Shown in pieces: positions 43,346 to 51,703 of a stretch of DNA of 64,000 nt. The stretch lies in NCBI GenBank assembly GCA_034421015.1, contig DAOUKT010000015.1:62001-126000 (forward strand). Reading direction: 5' to 3'. How positions within the stretch are numbered: the stretch's first letter is position 1; each line of letters begins with the position of its first letter. A program made the translations under genes and the position numbers. The DNA comes from DAOUJW01 sp034421015 (GTDB lineage Bacteria; Chloroflexota; Dehalococcoidia; Lucifugimonadales; UBA2985). The notes below the pieces were generated by a model, which ran no database searches, was not told where the DNA came from, and saw nothing but the letters and a program-made list of their open reading frames with translations.

Positions 43346-43846
43346 TTGGTATCCGCGGACGACGACAGAAGCGAGATAGAGGAGTGGGCCCGTGGCAACC
43401 CGCTCAGGGAGTGGTACGCCCGTGAGATATGGGGCAGGCCCACGGATGACGACAACACCCTCTTTGAGGTCATGAGCCTCCAGATTTTCCAGGCCGGCCT
43501 CAACTGGCACATGATTCTGACCAAGCGGGATGCCTTCCGCAACGCCTTCTCCGGCTGGCGAATCGATGACGTGGCTGCCATGGGCCCCCAGGACGTGGAG
43601 CGTCTGCTCCAGGACCCGGCCATCGTTCGCAACCGCAAGAAGATAGAGGCGTGCATCGACAACGCCCGCACAGTCCAGGACCTTCAGCAGGAGCACGGCG
43701 GGTTCTGCAACTGGTTCTACCGGGTGCTTCCCGGAGACGACCTTGCGCAGCTCCAGAAGGAGCTCAGGGCCACGTTCAAGTTCATTGGCCCGGAGATAGC
43801 CCGGATGTGGCTCATGGCCTCCGGCCGCATCCCGACTGCGCCGTAG
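43346..43846 (+). CDS. tag: DNA-3-methyladenine glycosylase I-like protein
   Basis: A 166-aa helix-hairpin-helix glycosylase of the Tag family, which removes 3-methyladenine from alkylated DNA. Matching stretches are WYAREIWGRPTDDDNTLFEVMSLQIFQAGLNWHMILTKRDAFRNAF and VERLLQDPAIVRNRKKIEACIDNAR. The usual N-terminal Cys-x-W and C-terminal His/Cys zinc ligands are absent, so it lacks the zinc site and is shorter than E. coli Tag (about 187 aa). TTG start, with AGGAGG 5 nt upstream. Confidence 0.85.
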   Translation: MVSADDDRSEIEEWARGNPLREWYAREIWGRPTDDDNTLFEVMSLQIFQAGLNWHMILTKRDAFRNAFSGWRIDDVAAMGPQDVERLLQDPAIVRNRKKIEACIDNARTVQDLQQEHGGFCNWFYRVLPGDDLAQLQKELRATFKFIGPEIARMWLMASGRIPTAP

Positions 43847-43958
43847 CCCACCGCCGGTATCTGGACTGGTTGAGGCCGTCGCTTTGTGGTAAATTGGGCG
43901 TGGATACAAGCCATTTCGACACTTGCACAATCGTCGGATTAGAGATTCAGGAGGAATT

Positions 43959-46286
43959 ATGCTGGACTACAAGCCGAACATCGTTCTTTCGAACCAGGAG
44001 TACAACGTGGTGGGCACCAGGCCCATTCGCCACGACGGCCTTGACAAGGTCACAGGCCGGGCCCAATACGGCGCCGACATCAGCCTGCCCGGGCTGCTCT
44101 ACGGCAAGATTCTGAGAAGTCCTCACCCTCACGCCAGGATAAAGTCCATCGACACCAGCAGGGCGATGGAGCTACCGGGCGTCAGGGCGGTGGTGACAAG
44201 CAAGGACTTTGTCCAGATCTCCAACAAGGCCTCCGACGTTGGCGAGGGCGAGATCAGGAACATCGGGTTTATGAGCAGGAACTGCATGGCCAACGAGAAG
44301 GTCCTGTACAAAGGGCACGCCGTGGCAGCTGTCGCCGCCGTCAGCCAGCACGTGGCCGAGGAAGCCCTTGGCCTGATCAACGTGGAGTACGAGGCGCTTC
44401 CGGCGCTGCTCAGCTCCGAGGACGCGATGAGGGACGACGCCCCGCTTCTGCACGAGGGGCTTGTCACTGTGCCGGAGGCCGCGGGCGCCGGCGGGATCAG
44501 CGACGACGGCGCGGGCGGCTCCAACGTAGGCAAGCACTTCGAGTACCGCCTGGGCGACATCGAGAAGGGGTTCCAGGAGGCTGATGTCATCGTCGAGCGG
44601 GAGTTCAGCACCGAGGCCGTTCACCAGGGCTACATCGAGCCTCACACGGCGACGGCGCTCTGGGACATGGAGGGCAACATAACGCTGTGGTCCAGCAGCC
44701 AGGGCCAGTTCGCCATGCGCGAGCAGACGGCAAACCTCCTTGGCGTGCCGGTATCCAGGGTCAAGGCCATTCCCATGGAGATTGGCGGCGGATTCGGCGG
44801 CAAGACGATCACCTACGTGGAGCCTGTGGCGGCCGCGCTGTCTCGCAAGGCGCAGCAGCCGGTGAAGGTGACCATGAGCCGCATCGAAGTCTTCGAGGGC
44901 ACAGGGCCCACTTCCGGCACCAACATCCGGGTGAAGATGGGCGCGACGAAGGACGGGCGCATTACGGCGGCAGAGGCCAAGCTGGTGTACGAGGCCGGCG
45001 CCTTTCCCGGCTCACCGGTGGGCGGCGGAGCGCGCTGCATGTTCGCTCCCTACGATATCCCCAACGGCTACATCGACGCCTTTGACGTGGTTGTCAACAA
45101 GCCCAAGACTGCGGCCTACCGTGCGCCCGGGGCTCCTGCCGCCGCCTTCGCGGTGGAACAGGTGGTAGACGAGATCTGCCAGAAGATCAACATGGACCCC
45201 CTGGAGTTCAGGCTGCTCAACGCATCCAAGGAGGGCACTCGCCAGGTTGTTGGCCCCGTGTTCGGCGTCATCGGCAACGTGGAGACCCTTGAGGCAACCA
45301 GGGACCACCCCCACTACTCCGCGCCCCTGGAGGGGCCGTACCGGGGCAGGGGAGTGGCCAGCGGGTTCTGGGGCAACGGCGGCGGCCCTTCCAGCGCCAT
45401 CGCCAGCGTCAACCCGGACGGCTCCGTCAGCCTTGTGGAGGGTTCGCCGGACATCGGCGGGAGCAGGGTAGTCGTTGCAATGCAGCTTGCCGAGGTGCTT
45501 GGCATCCCGGTAGAGGACGTGAAGCCGTCCGTCGGCGACACCGACTCCATCGGGTTCACGTCGCCCACGGGAGGCAGCAGCGTCGCCTACAAGACCGGCC
45601 TTGCCTGCTACGAGGCTGCCCAGGACATCAAGCGCCAGATGATGCAGCGGGCCGCCACCATCTGGGAGACCTCCGTTGAGAACGTGGAGTACCAGGACGG
45701 CGCGCTTGTCCACAGGACGGAGCCGGACCTCCGCATCTCCTTCAAGGACATGGCCGAGAGGCTGAACAGCAACGGCGGCCCCATTGTGGGCCGGGCCACC
45801 GTCAACGACCGCCGCAACGGCAACGCCTTCGCGACACACATCGTGGACGTGGAGGTCGACCCGGAGACGGGCAAGGTGGACATTCTCCGCTACACGGCCG
45901 TGCAGGACTGCGGCAAGGCTATACATCCCAGCTACGTGGAGGGCCAGATCCAGGGCGGAGCGGTGCAGGGCATCGGTTGGGCGCTCAACGAAGAGTATTT
46001 CTTCAACGACAACGGCCAGATGATGAACTCCAGCTTCCTGGACTACAGGATGCCCACCAGCCTTGACCTGCCCATGATCGACACCGTGATTGTCGAGGTG
46101 CCCCACGGCGGACACCCCTTCGCCATCCGCGGCGTGGCCGAGCTTCCCCTGGTGCCGCCACTGGCCGCCATCGCCAACGCCGTGCAGAACGCCACCGGCG
46201 TCAGGATGACCCAGCTGCCGATGTCCCCTGGCCGCATGCTGGAGGCCCTGGAAGAGAACAGCAACGGCAGCGACTCCGGGAGGTAG
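43959..46286 (+). CDS. Molybdopterin-binding aldehyde oxidase/xanthine dehydrogenase-type large subunit
   Basis: A 775-aa molybdenum hydroxylase subunit (the CoxL/XdhA type). The N-terminal hammerhead domain is VGTRPIRHDGLDKVTGRAQYGADI. The molybdopterin-binding regions include GGGFGGKT and YRAPGAPAAAFAVEQVVDE. The active-site Glu lies in AIRGVAELPLVPPLAAIANAV. The family hydroxylates aldehydes, purines or N-heterocycles with water as oxygen donor. The usual FAD and 2Fe-2S subunits are not beside it. The ATG follows AGGAGGAATT. A ubiquitin-like MoaD/ThiS gene starts 2 bp after its stop. Confidence 0.92.
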   Translation: MLDYKPNIVLSNQEYNVVGTRPIRHDGLDKVTGRAQYGADISLPGLLYGKILRSPHPHARIKSIDTSRAMELPGVRAVVTSKDFVQISNKASDVGEGEIRNIGFMSRNCMANEKVLYKGHAVAAVAAVSQHVAEEALGLINVEYEALPALLSSEDAMRDDAPLLHEGLVTVPEAAGAGGISDDGAGGSNVGKHFEYRLGDIEKGFQEADVIVEREFSTEAVHQGYIEPHTATALWDMEGNITLWSSSQGQFAMREQTANLLGVPVSRVKAIPMEIGGGFGGKTITYVEPVAAALSRKAQQPVKVTMSRIEVFEGTGPTSGTNIRVKMGATKDGRITAAEAKLVYEAGAFPGSPVGGGARCMFAPYDIPNGYIDAFDVVVNKPKTAAYRAPGAPAAAFAVEQVVDEICQKINMDPLEFRLLNASKEGTRQVVGPVFGVIGNVETLEATRDHPHYSAPLEGPYRGRGVASGFWGNGGGPSSAIASVNPDGSVSLVEGSPDIGGSRVVVAMQLAEVLGIPVEDVKPSVGDTDSIGFTSPTGGSSVAYKTGLACYEAAQDIKRQMMQRAATIWETSVENVEYQDGALVHRTEPDLRISFKDMAERLNSNGGPIVGRATVNDRRNGNAFATHIVDVEVDPETGKVDILRYTAVQDCGKAIHPSYVEGQIQGGAVQGIGWALNEEYFFNDNGQMMNSSFLDYRMPTSLDLPMIDTVIVEVPHGGHPFAIRGVAELPLVPPLAAIANAVQNATGVRMTQLPMSPGRMLEALEENSNGSDSGR

Positions 46287-46288
46287 AT

Positions 46289-46552
46289 ATGGCTGAAGTG
46301 TGGATTCCTTCAAGGATGCAGAGCATCACCAAAGGCAAGGAACAGGTCCAGGTAGAGGGCGCGACTGTGCGCCAGATTCTGAACAACCTGGAGAAGGAGT
46401 ATCCGGGCATCAAGGAGGAGTTGGTCTACGAGGACGACATCATGCCGGGGATAGCCGTCATCATCGATGGTGAAACGGGCAACCTTGGGATGCTGGATAA
46501 GGTCCAGGAGAACAGCGAGATTCACTTCCTCCCGGCCATCTCCGGCGGCTAG
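46289..46552 (+). CDS. MoaD/ThiS-family small sulfur-carrier-like protein
   Basis: An 87-aa beta-grasp protein ending in the Gly-Gly tail (LPAISGG) that is activated and thiocarboxylated in sulfur carriers. Family parts are TVRQILNNLEKEYPGIKEELVYEDDI and MPGIAVIIDGE. It is coupled to the molybdenum hydroxylase (2 bp apart), so it may supply sulfur for that enzyme's cofactor or pterin. Alternatively it is a general MoaD-like protein. No MoaE or MoeB gene is nearby. Confidence 0.85.
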   Translation: MAEVWIPSRMQSITKGKEQVQVEGATVRQILNNLEKEYPGIKEELVYEDDIMPGIAVIIDGETGNLGMLDKVQENSEIHFLPAISGG

Positions 46553-46578
46553 TTGTAAGCTACAGGTTCAACTCTTTG

Positions 46579-46612
46579 CGGCGGGGCGGCCTTACACAGG
46601 GCTGTCCCGCCG
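46579..46612 (+). terminator. Terminator-like hairpin after the MoaD/ThiS-like gene
   Basis: A 15-bp stem (46579-46593 with 46598-46612, three G-U pairs) has a 4-nt loop ACAC. The T-run behind it is poor (TTGGTATTGCG), so termination may be weak or Rho-assisted. Confidence 0.45.
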
Positions 46613-46670
46613 TTGGTATTGCGCTTTATGGTAGTGAAGCGCTAACTTTCTTGCCAGGGATCGTCTCCCC

Positions 46671-46789
46671 GCCCGCTCATAGCCTGCCCCGTACTTGATG
46701 CGGGGGTGAGCTAGTCGAACCATTTGAGCGGGCTTAACACGGTCGGGGATCTCCCGCTCATACCCTTCGACAGGCTCAGGGTGAGCGGG
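46671..46789. mobile_element. Miniature element internal part, copy D (ends not found)
   Basis: It carries the two hairpins of the family: 46671-46679/46725-46733 (GCCCGCTCA/TGAGCGGGC) and 46753-46760/46782-46789 (CCCGCTCA/TGAGCGGG). The connecting sequence is also similar, for example GTACTTGATGCGGGGGTGAG in opposite orientation to copies A and C. The terminal inverted repeats were not found, so this is a fragment or a diverged copy. With the hairpin at 46579 it fills the 309-bp gap 46553-46861. Confidence 0.6.
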
Positions 46790-46861
46790 CAATCACGTCG
46801 TTTCTGGACCTCATTTGTCCGGCAGAAGAGGAATACTCCTGCCCCTTCAGCACCGCTCTTG

Positions 46862-48166
46862 CTATCCGCTTCTGATCTGCTCCGCAACGTCTCTGAAAGC
46901 CTGGACGGTGGCCTGAACGTCCTCCTCCGTGTGCGCCAGGGACATGTAGAACTTCTGCGTCCCCTTCACCACGCCGCTCTCCAGCAGAAGCCGGTTGAAC
47001 CGCTTCATCGTGTCGGCTGAGGCCGCGAGGGTGGAGCGATAGTCGCTGATCTCCTGGTCGGTGAAGTACACGTCAAAGACCGTGTCGTCGCCGATGACCT
47101 GGGCCGGGACCTCCGCCTGCCGCATCGCCTCTTCAAGGGCCGTCCTCAGCCGATGGCCGGTGGCCCGCAGACGCTCGTAAGTCCCCGGCTTCCTCAGCTC
47201 GGCGAGGGTGGCCAAGCCCGCGACGGCGGCGATGGGGTTGCCGTTGAGGGTGCCTATCTGGGGGATGAACTCCTCACCCTGTGACTGGGCGGCGTCGTAG
47301 TGGCGCATGATGTCGGCGCGGCCGCACACCGCCGCCAGGGGGTAGCCGCCGCCAACCACCTTGCCGATGGCGGCCAGGTCAGGCTGCACGCCGAACCGCT
47401 CCTGCGCCCCGCCGTAGGCCATGCGGAATCCCGTGACCACCTCATCGAAAATCAGAGGGATGTCGTAGCGGGCAGTGATCTCCCGCAGCCCTTCAAGGAA
47501 GCCGGGGGCCGGAGGCAGGATGCGCTGGACAGGCTCCAGGATGACCGCTCCAAGCTCCTCGCGGTTCTCCGAGATTATCCGCTCGGTCTCCTCCAGCTTG
47601 TTGAAGGGCGCAATCAGCACGGTGTCCTGCAGGGCCTGGGGTATGCCGGCGGAGCCGGGCAGGGGCTGCGGAAAGTCCAGCAGCCGTGATGGGGCCATGC
47701 TCATCAGGGCGTAGTCGTGGGTGCCGTGGTACCCGCCCTCGAACTTGAGAATCTTGTCTCGTTTGGTGAAGGCCCGGGCCGCCCGCAGGCACTGGAAAGT
47801 GGCGTCGGTGCCGCTGGTTGTGAAGCGCAGCATCTCGGCGCAGGGCACGGCGCGGCACACCTCCTCCGCAAGCTCGATGGCCGGGCCGCTTGTGATGAAG
47901 TAGGTGCTGCCCTTGTCGAGCCACTCCCGCACGGCGTCCAGAACGGCAGGGTGCGCGTGTCCCAGTAACATCGGCCCGGAACCCATCAGATAGTCGATGT
48001 ACTCATTGCCGCTGAAGTCGTACAGCCTGGAGCCGCGGCCCTCCCGGACGATGAACCCGTCCTCGAATGCCGACGTGGTATTGCCGAGCTGCGCTCCAGG
48101 CAGATGGCGGCGCGCCTTCTCGAAGAGGGCCTGCTCCTCGGCGCTGGCTGGTTTTCTGGGACTCAT
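46862..48166 (-). CDS. Class III aminotransferase (glutamate-1-semialdehyde aminomutase-like)
   Basis: A 434-aa PLP enzyme. Seen are LYDFSGNEYIDYLMGSGPMLLGHAHP, FTTSGTDATFQCLRAAR, the PLP Asp in LIFDEVVTGFR, and the Schiff-base Lys in LAAIGKVVGGGYPLAAVCG. It resembles HemL, but no other haem genes are near, so a different aminotransferase or mutase substrate is equally likely. The ATG at 48166 follows AGGAG; the frame runs on upstream to 48262 without a ribosome site. Transcribed alone. Confidence 0.88.
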   Translation of the reverse strand: MSPRKPASAEEQALFEKARRHLPGAQLGNTTSAFEDGFIVREGRGSRLYDFSGNEYIDYLMGSGPMLLGHAHPAVLDAVREWLDKGSTYFITSGPAIELAEEVCRAVPCAEMLRFTTSGTDATFQCLRAARAFTKRDKILKFEGGYHGTHDYALMSMAPSRLLDFPQPLPGSAGIPQALQDTVLIAPFNKLEETERIISENREELGAVILEPVQRILPPAPGFLEGLREITARYDIPLIFDEVVTGFRMAYGGAQERFGVQPDLAAIGKVVGGGYPLAAVCGRADIMRHYDAAQSQGEEFIPQIGTLNGNPIAAVAGLATLAELRKPGTYERLRATGHRLRTALEEAMRQAEVPAQVIGDDTVFDVYFTDQEISDYRSTLAASADTMKRFNRLLLESGVVKGTQKFYMSLAHTEEDVQATVQAFRDVAEQIRSG

Positions 48167-48289
48167 TCGATTCACTCCTGGAAAATGGATGGTGGGCCGT
48201 ATGAACGGCGGGCCGCACTGACGACCCACCAATACCCTAAGGCGGGTTGACGGGAATGTCAAACGGGGCGTCAGGGTGTGCTTGACCCT

Positions 48290-48319
48290 GTGACAAAGTC
48301 TACTCCCAGATACTACAAT
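48290..48319 (+). promoter_or_regulatory. Promoter of hicAB
   Basis: -35 GTGACA (48290-48295) and -10 TACAAT (48314-48319) with 18-bp spacing. The expected start lies at about 48325-48327, at the GTG start codon of hicA, so the transcript may be leaderless. Confidence 0.45.
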
Positions 48320-48325
48320 AGGTTT

Positions 48326-48532
48326 GTGAATGGAAGGGAATTTATAAGGCGTGCCAGGAGATACGCCAGGAGGAACGGGTTAGAGTTCAGGCTGTACACT
48401 GACCGAGGAAAAGGGAGTCACGTTCGTATTCACGTAGGGGAGTTTCCGACTACTGTGCAGCACGGAGAAATACCTCCGCATACTTTAGCGAGTATGCTGA
48501 AAGACTTGAACATAGATAGAAGGGAGTTCTGA
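48326..48532 (+). CDS. hicA: HicA-type mRNA interferase toxin
   Basis: A 68-aa protein of the HicA double-stranded-RNA-binding-like fold: NGREFIRRARRYARRNG, then the catalytic His in RGKGSHVRIHVG, then TTVQHGEIPPHTLASMLKDLNI. HicA cleaves mRNA and is held by HicB. The GTG at 48326 fits the family start. It is 2 bp from the hicB gene; the order (toxin first) is typical. Confidence 0.88.
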   Translation: MNGREFIRRARRYARRNGLEFRLYTDRGKGSHVRIHVGEFPTTVQHGEIPPHTLASMLKDLNIDRREF

Positions 48533-48534
48533 CA

Positions 48535-49017
48535 ATGCGGTACGCATTCCCATGCGACATTGTCCTTGATGATGAGGAACGGATAGCTACCGGCAGAGAG
48601 GCATACGGGGTAACCTTTCCGGACGTGTACGGAGCCAACACATGCGGGTGGTCATGGGAAGAAGCCCTGTACATGGCCGAGGACTGCTTGGGCGTTGCCC
48701 TGGGCTTCTACGTGGACACCGACAAAGACATTCCAGCGCCCAGCCCGCTCAGGGAAGGCCAGGTACTCATTCCCGTTCCTCTCCTTGTCGCAGCCAAGTT
48801 GACCATATACACGGCTATGCGAGAGCAGGGCATTACCAGAGCGGATATGGCTGCCAGGCTTGGAATGCAGGAAGACGCCGTCCGCAAACTTCTGGATACC
48901 ATGTACCGCTCCCACCTTAGCCACTTGGAAAGGGCGCTCAAAGTCCTTGGCAAGGCGCTGGTGGTAGAGGATGCGGCTGGGATTCCAACCCGGAGCGAGC
49001 TTGTCGCAGCGCGATAG
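48535..49017 (+). CDS. hicB: HicB-type antitoxin with C-terminal DNA-binding region
   Basis: A 160-aa partner of HicA. The partial RNase H-like HicB domain is in the first half (YGVTFPDVYGANTCGWSWEEALYMAEDCLGVALGFY). A helix-turn-helix-like part follows (MREQGITRADMAARLGMQEDAVRKLL), which would bind the operon's promoter. AGGGAG lies upstream of the ATG. Confidence 0.85.
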   Translation: MRYAFPCDIVLDDEERIATGREAYGVTFPDVYGANTCGWSWEEALYMAEDCLGVALGFYVDTDKDIPAPSPLREGQVLIPVPLLVAAKLTIYTAMREQGITRADMAARLGMQEDAVRKLLDTMYRSHLSHLERALKVLGKALVVEDAAGIPTRSELVAAR

Positions 49018-49079
49018 TGGCTGTGCTACATTCCTTGCAGCATCCCGGTTGCCGGCCTCCGGGGCCAAGCGCCAGGTTG

Positions 49080-49109
49080 TTGGAGAGTTGCGTATCTGAG
49101 TGATATACT
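49080..49109 (+). promoter_or_regulatory. Possible promoter of the dihydrolipoyl dehydrogenase gene
   Basis: TTGGAG (49080-49085) and TATACT (49104-49109) with 18-bp spacing, about 53 bp before the ATG at 49162. Confidence 0.4.
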
Positions 49110-49161
49110 TGCTTGTGCTAGGTAGTTTTGCTGCATTACGCAGCAGTGGAAGGCGGACCGG

Positions 49162-50550
49162 ATGCCAGACTCAGAATATGACGTAGTCGTTATCGGGGCG
49201 GGACCTGGCGGCTACGTGGCGGCTATCAGGGCGGGACAGCTTGGTATGAAGGCCGCCGTGGTGGAGGCGGACGAGGTCGGCGGAGTCTGCCTGAACTGGG
49301 GCTGCATACCCAGCAAAGCCCTCCTCAGGAACGCTGAGGTGCTTTCGCTCTTCAAGCGCGCATCCGACTTCGGCATCTCCTACGAGAACCTAAGCTACGA
49401 CTTCGGAGCGGCCATCACCAGGAGCCGCAGGGTGGTCAGGCGTCTGACCACAGGAGTGAAATCGCTTCTCAGGAAGAACAACGTGGACCTGGTCAACGGG
49501 TTTGGCCGTCTTGAGGACGCTCACACCGTGGCGGTGGACGGCGCGGACCAGACGCTTTCAGCAAGGAGCATCATCGTTGCCACCGGCACCCGGCCGCGCC
49601 CCGTGCCCGGCCTTGAGATCGACGGCGACGTCGTCATATCCAGCAGGGAGGCCCTTGAGCTTCCAGAGGTCCCGTCGCCGGTGGTCATTGTTGGTGGCGG
49701 AGCCACCGGCGTGGAGTTTGCCTACGTGTACCGCTCCTACGATGCGGAGGTCACGGTGGTGGAGATGCTGCCTCACCTCCTCCCCAACGAGGACGAGGAG
49801 ATCAGCGCTCAGCTCGAGCGGTCCTTCGAGGGGCAGGGCGTCAAGGCGCTCACCGGCTCCAGGGTGACGGCGGTCGACAGGTCTGCAGACGGCGTCAGTC
49901 TCACCGTGGAGTCCCCGGACGGAAGCTCGACGCTGGAGTGTCGCAGGGTTCTGGTTGCGGCAGGGGTGCAGGGCAACACGGAGGGCATCGGGCTGGAGAA
50001 GGCTGGCATAGAGACGGACCGCAGCTTCATCACGGTGGATGAGGCCATGCGCACCAACGTCCCCGGTGTCTTCGCCATCGGGGACGTGACCGGCAAGATG
50101 CTGCTGGCGCACGTCGCAATGGCCCAGGGAGTGCTGGCGGTGGAGGGCATCGCAGGAATGCGCAGCCCGGCCCTGGACTACAAGAAGATGCCCCGGGCCA
50201 CCTACTGCATACCCCAGGTGACCAGCTTTGGCTATACGGAGAAGGAGGCCGCCGAGATGGAGCGGCCCGTCAAGATTGGCAAGTTCCCGTTCCAGGCCAA
50301 CGGCAAGGCCCTGGCCCTGGGAGACTCCGAGGGGATGGTCAAGGTTGTGGTGGACGCCGAAACGGACGAGATAATCGGGGCGCACCTGGTGGGGCCGGAG
50401 GTTACAGAGATGCTGCCGGAGATAGCCATTACCGGCCTGCTGGAGGGCAGCGTCAACGAGCTAGGCATCCTGGTGCACTCCCATCCCACGCTGTCGGAGG
50501 CCGTCAAGGAGGCGGCGCTGGCCGCCAACGGCGAGGCAATTCACATCTGA
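49162..50550 (+). CDS. lpdA: Dihydrolipoyl dehydrogenase (E3)
   Basis: A 462-aa flavoprotein that reoxidises the dihydrolipoyl groups of 2-oxoacid dehydrogenase complexes, making NADH. Residues: FAD-binding GAGPGGYVA (12-20), redox-active Cys43 and Cys48 in GGVCLNWGCIPSK, NAD site GGGATGVEFA, and the C-terminal catalytic pair HSHPTLSEAV (His441, Glu446). GGAAGGCGGACCGG precedes the ATG. It heads the cluster for the pyruvate dehydrogenase complex, from which it is separated by two palindromic repeats. Confidence 0.95.
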   Translation: MPDSEYDVVVIGAGPGGYVAAIRAGQLGMKAAVVEADEVGGVCLNWGCIPSKALLRNAEVLSLFKRASDFGISYENLSYDFGAAITRSRRVVRRLTTGVKSLLRKNNVDLVNGFGRLEDAHTVAVDGADQTLSARSIIVATGTRPRPVPGLEIDGDVVISSREALELPEVPSPVVIVGGGATGVEFAYVYRSYDAEVTVVEMLPHLLPNEDEEISAQLERSFEGQGVKALTGSRVTAVDRSADGVSLTVESPDGSSTLECRRVLVAAGVQGNTEGIGLEKAGIETDRSFITVDEAMRTNVPGVFAIGDVTGKMLLAHVAMAQGVLAVEGIAGMRSPALDYKKMPRATYCIPQVTSFGYTEKEAAEMERPVKIGKFPFQANGKALALGDSEGMVKVVVDAETDEIIGAHLVGPEVTEMLPEIAITGLLEGSVNELGILVHSHPTLSEAVKEAALAANGEAIHI

Positions 50551-50614
50551 GGTCAAGGCAATTGCGAGAGTCGCAAGTGAAAATCGAGCGCGTTGGGACA
50601 ATTACGTATGAACC

Positions 50615-50670
50615 ACCCCTGCGAAGGCAGGGGTCCAGGGGAGGCTCTGGATTCCTGCGAAAACAGGAAT
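50615..50670. repeat. Pair of short palindromic repeats between lpdA and pdhA
   Basis: Two hairpins: 50615-50634 (arms ACCCCTGC/GCAGGGGT, loop GAAG) and 50651-50670 (arms ATTCCTG/CAGGAAT). They belong to the family seen near 8.7 and 11.5 kb. Confidence 0.6.
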
Positions 50671-50722
50671 GGCCTGCGGGGGATCTGAGAACAAGGCAAC
50701 TTTCGATTGGAGTGATAGCTGG

Positions 50723-51700
50723 ATGAAGCTTCAGGAGACGCTGGAAAAGAGCCGGCTGATGGATTTCTACAGGCAGATGCTCCTCATCAGGGTGTTTGAG
50801 GAGAGGTGTGCGGAGCAGTACACGCTTGGGAAGATCAGGGGCTTTCTTCACCTGTATATAGGCGAAGAGGCCATAGCCGTCGGCTCCATTTCGGCTCTCG
50901 AAGCCAGGGACTACATTGTCACCCACTACCGCGACCACGGCCACGCGCTCGCCCGTGGCATGGACTCCAGGGGCGTCATGGCTGAGCTTTTCGGCAAGGC
51001 GACGGGCAGCAGCAAGGGCAAAGGCGGCTCCATGCACCTCTTCGACGCCGAGAAGAACTTCATGGGCGGCTATGCGATAGTCGGGGGCCAGCTGCCCCTG
51101 GCCGTCGGCCTCGCGCTGGGGGCGAAGTTCAAGGGCGAGGACAGCGTGGCGCTGGTCTACCTTGGCGACGGCGCTATCAACGAGGGGGAGTTCCACGAGT
51201 CGCTGAACCTGGCCTCCCTCTGGGGGCTGCGGGTCATCTTCTTCGTGGAGAACAACCTGTACGGCATGGGCGCTCCCGTCGATCAAACCCTAGTCTTCCA
51301 CGACGAGATATACAAGTCGGCCGACATCTACAAGATACCCTCCAAGAGGGTGGACGGGATGGACGTGATGGCGGTGCGAGAGGTCACTCAGGAGGCTGTG
51401 GAGTGGGCGCGGACCCAGTCCAGGCCGTTCTTCATCGAGGCTATGGCCTACAGGTTCCGGGGCCATTCGATGGCCGACCCGGCCGAGTACCGGACCAAGA
51501 TGGAGGAGGAGCGGTGGCGGACGAGGGACCCCATTCCCACCTTCAGGGCGCAGCTCCTGGAAGACGGGGTCGCGTCCGCGGAGGAGCTGGAAGCCATCTC
51601 AGGCGAGGTTGAGGTCCAGGTGGAGGAGTCAATCAAGTTCGCAGACGAGAGCCCTTTCCCGGACCCGGAGGCGCTCTTTGAGGACATCTACGCGGAGTAA
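50723..51700 (+). CDS. pdhA: Pyruvate dehydrogenase E1 component, alpha subunit
   Basis: A 325-aa thiamine-diphosphate-dependent subunit that decarboxylates a 2-oxoacid with the beta subunit. Seen are RVFEERCAEQYTLGKIRGFLHLYIGEEAIAVG, YRDHGHALARGM, and the thiamine diphosphate motif GDGAINEGEFHESLNLASLWGLRVIFFVENN. The phosphorylation-loop-like YRFRGHSMADPAEYR follows. The ATG at 50723 has GGAGTGATAGCTGG upstream. It starts the pdhA-pdhB-pdhC row (3 and 29 bp gaps). A pyruvate-like substrate is likely, but branched-chain 2-oxoacids cannot be excluded. Confidence 0.92.
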   Translation: MKLQETLEKSRLMDFYRQMLLIRVFEERCAEQYTLGKIRGFLHLYIGEEAIAVGSISALEARDYIVTHYRDHGHALARGMDSRGVMAELFGKATGSSKGKGGSMHLFDAEKNFMGGYAIVGGQLPLAVGLALGAKFKGEDSVALVYLGDGAINEGEFHESLNLASLWGLRVIFFVENNLYGMGAPVDQTLVFHDEIYKSADIYKIPSKRVDGMDVMAVREVTQEAVEWARTQSRPFFIEAMAYRFRGHSMADPAEYRTKMEEERWRTRDPIPTFRAQLLEDGVASAEELEAISGEVEVQVEESIKFADESPFPDPEALFEDIYAE

Positions 51701-51703
51701 CAC

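Noticed and set aside
46862..48166. Naming the class III aminotransferase hemL
   Set aside because: It looks HemL-like, but no neighbouring haem gene supports it and the family has many other substrates.
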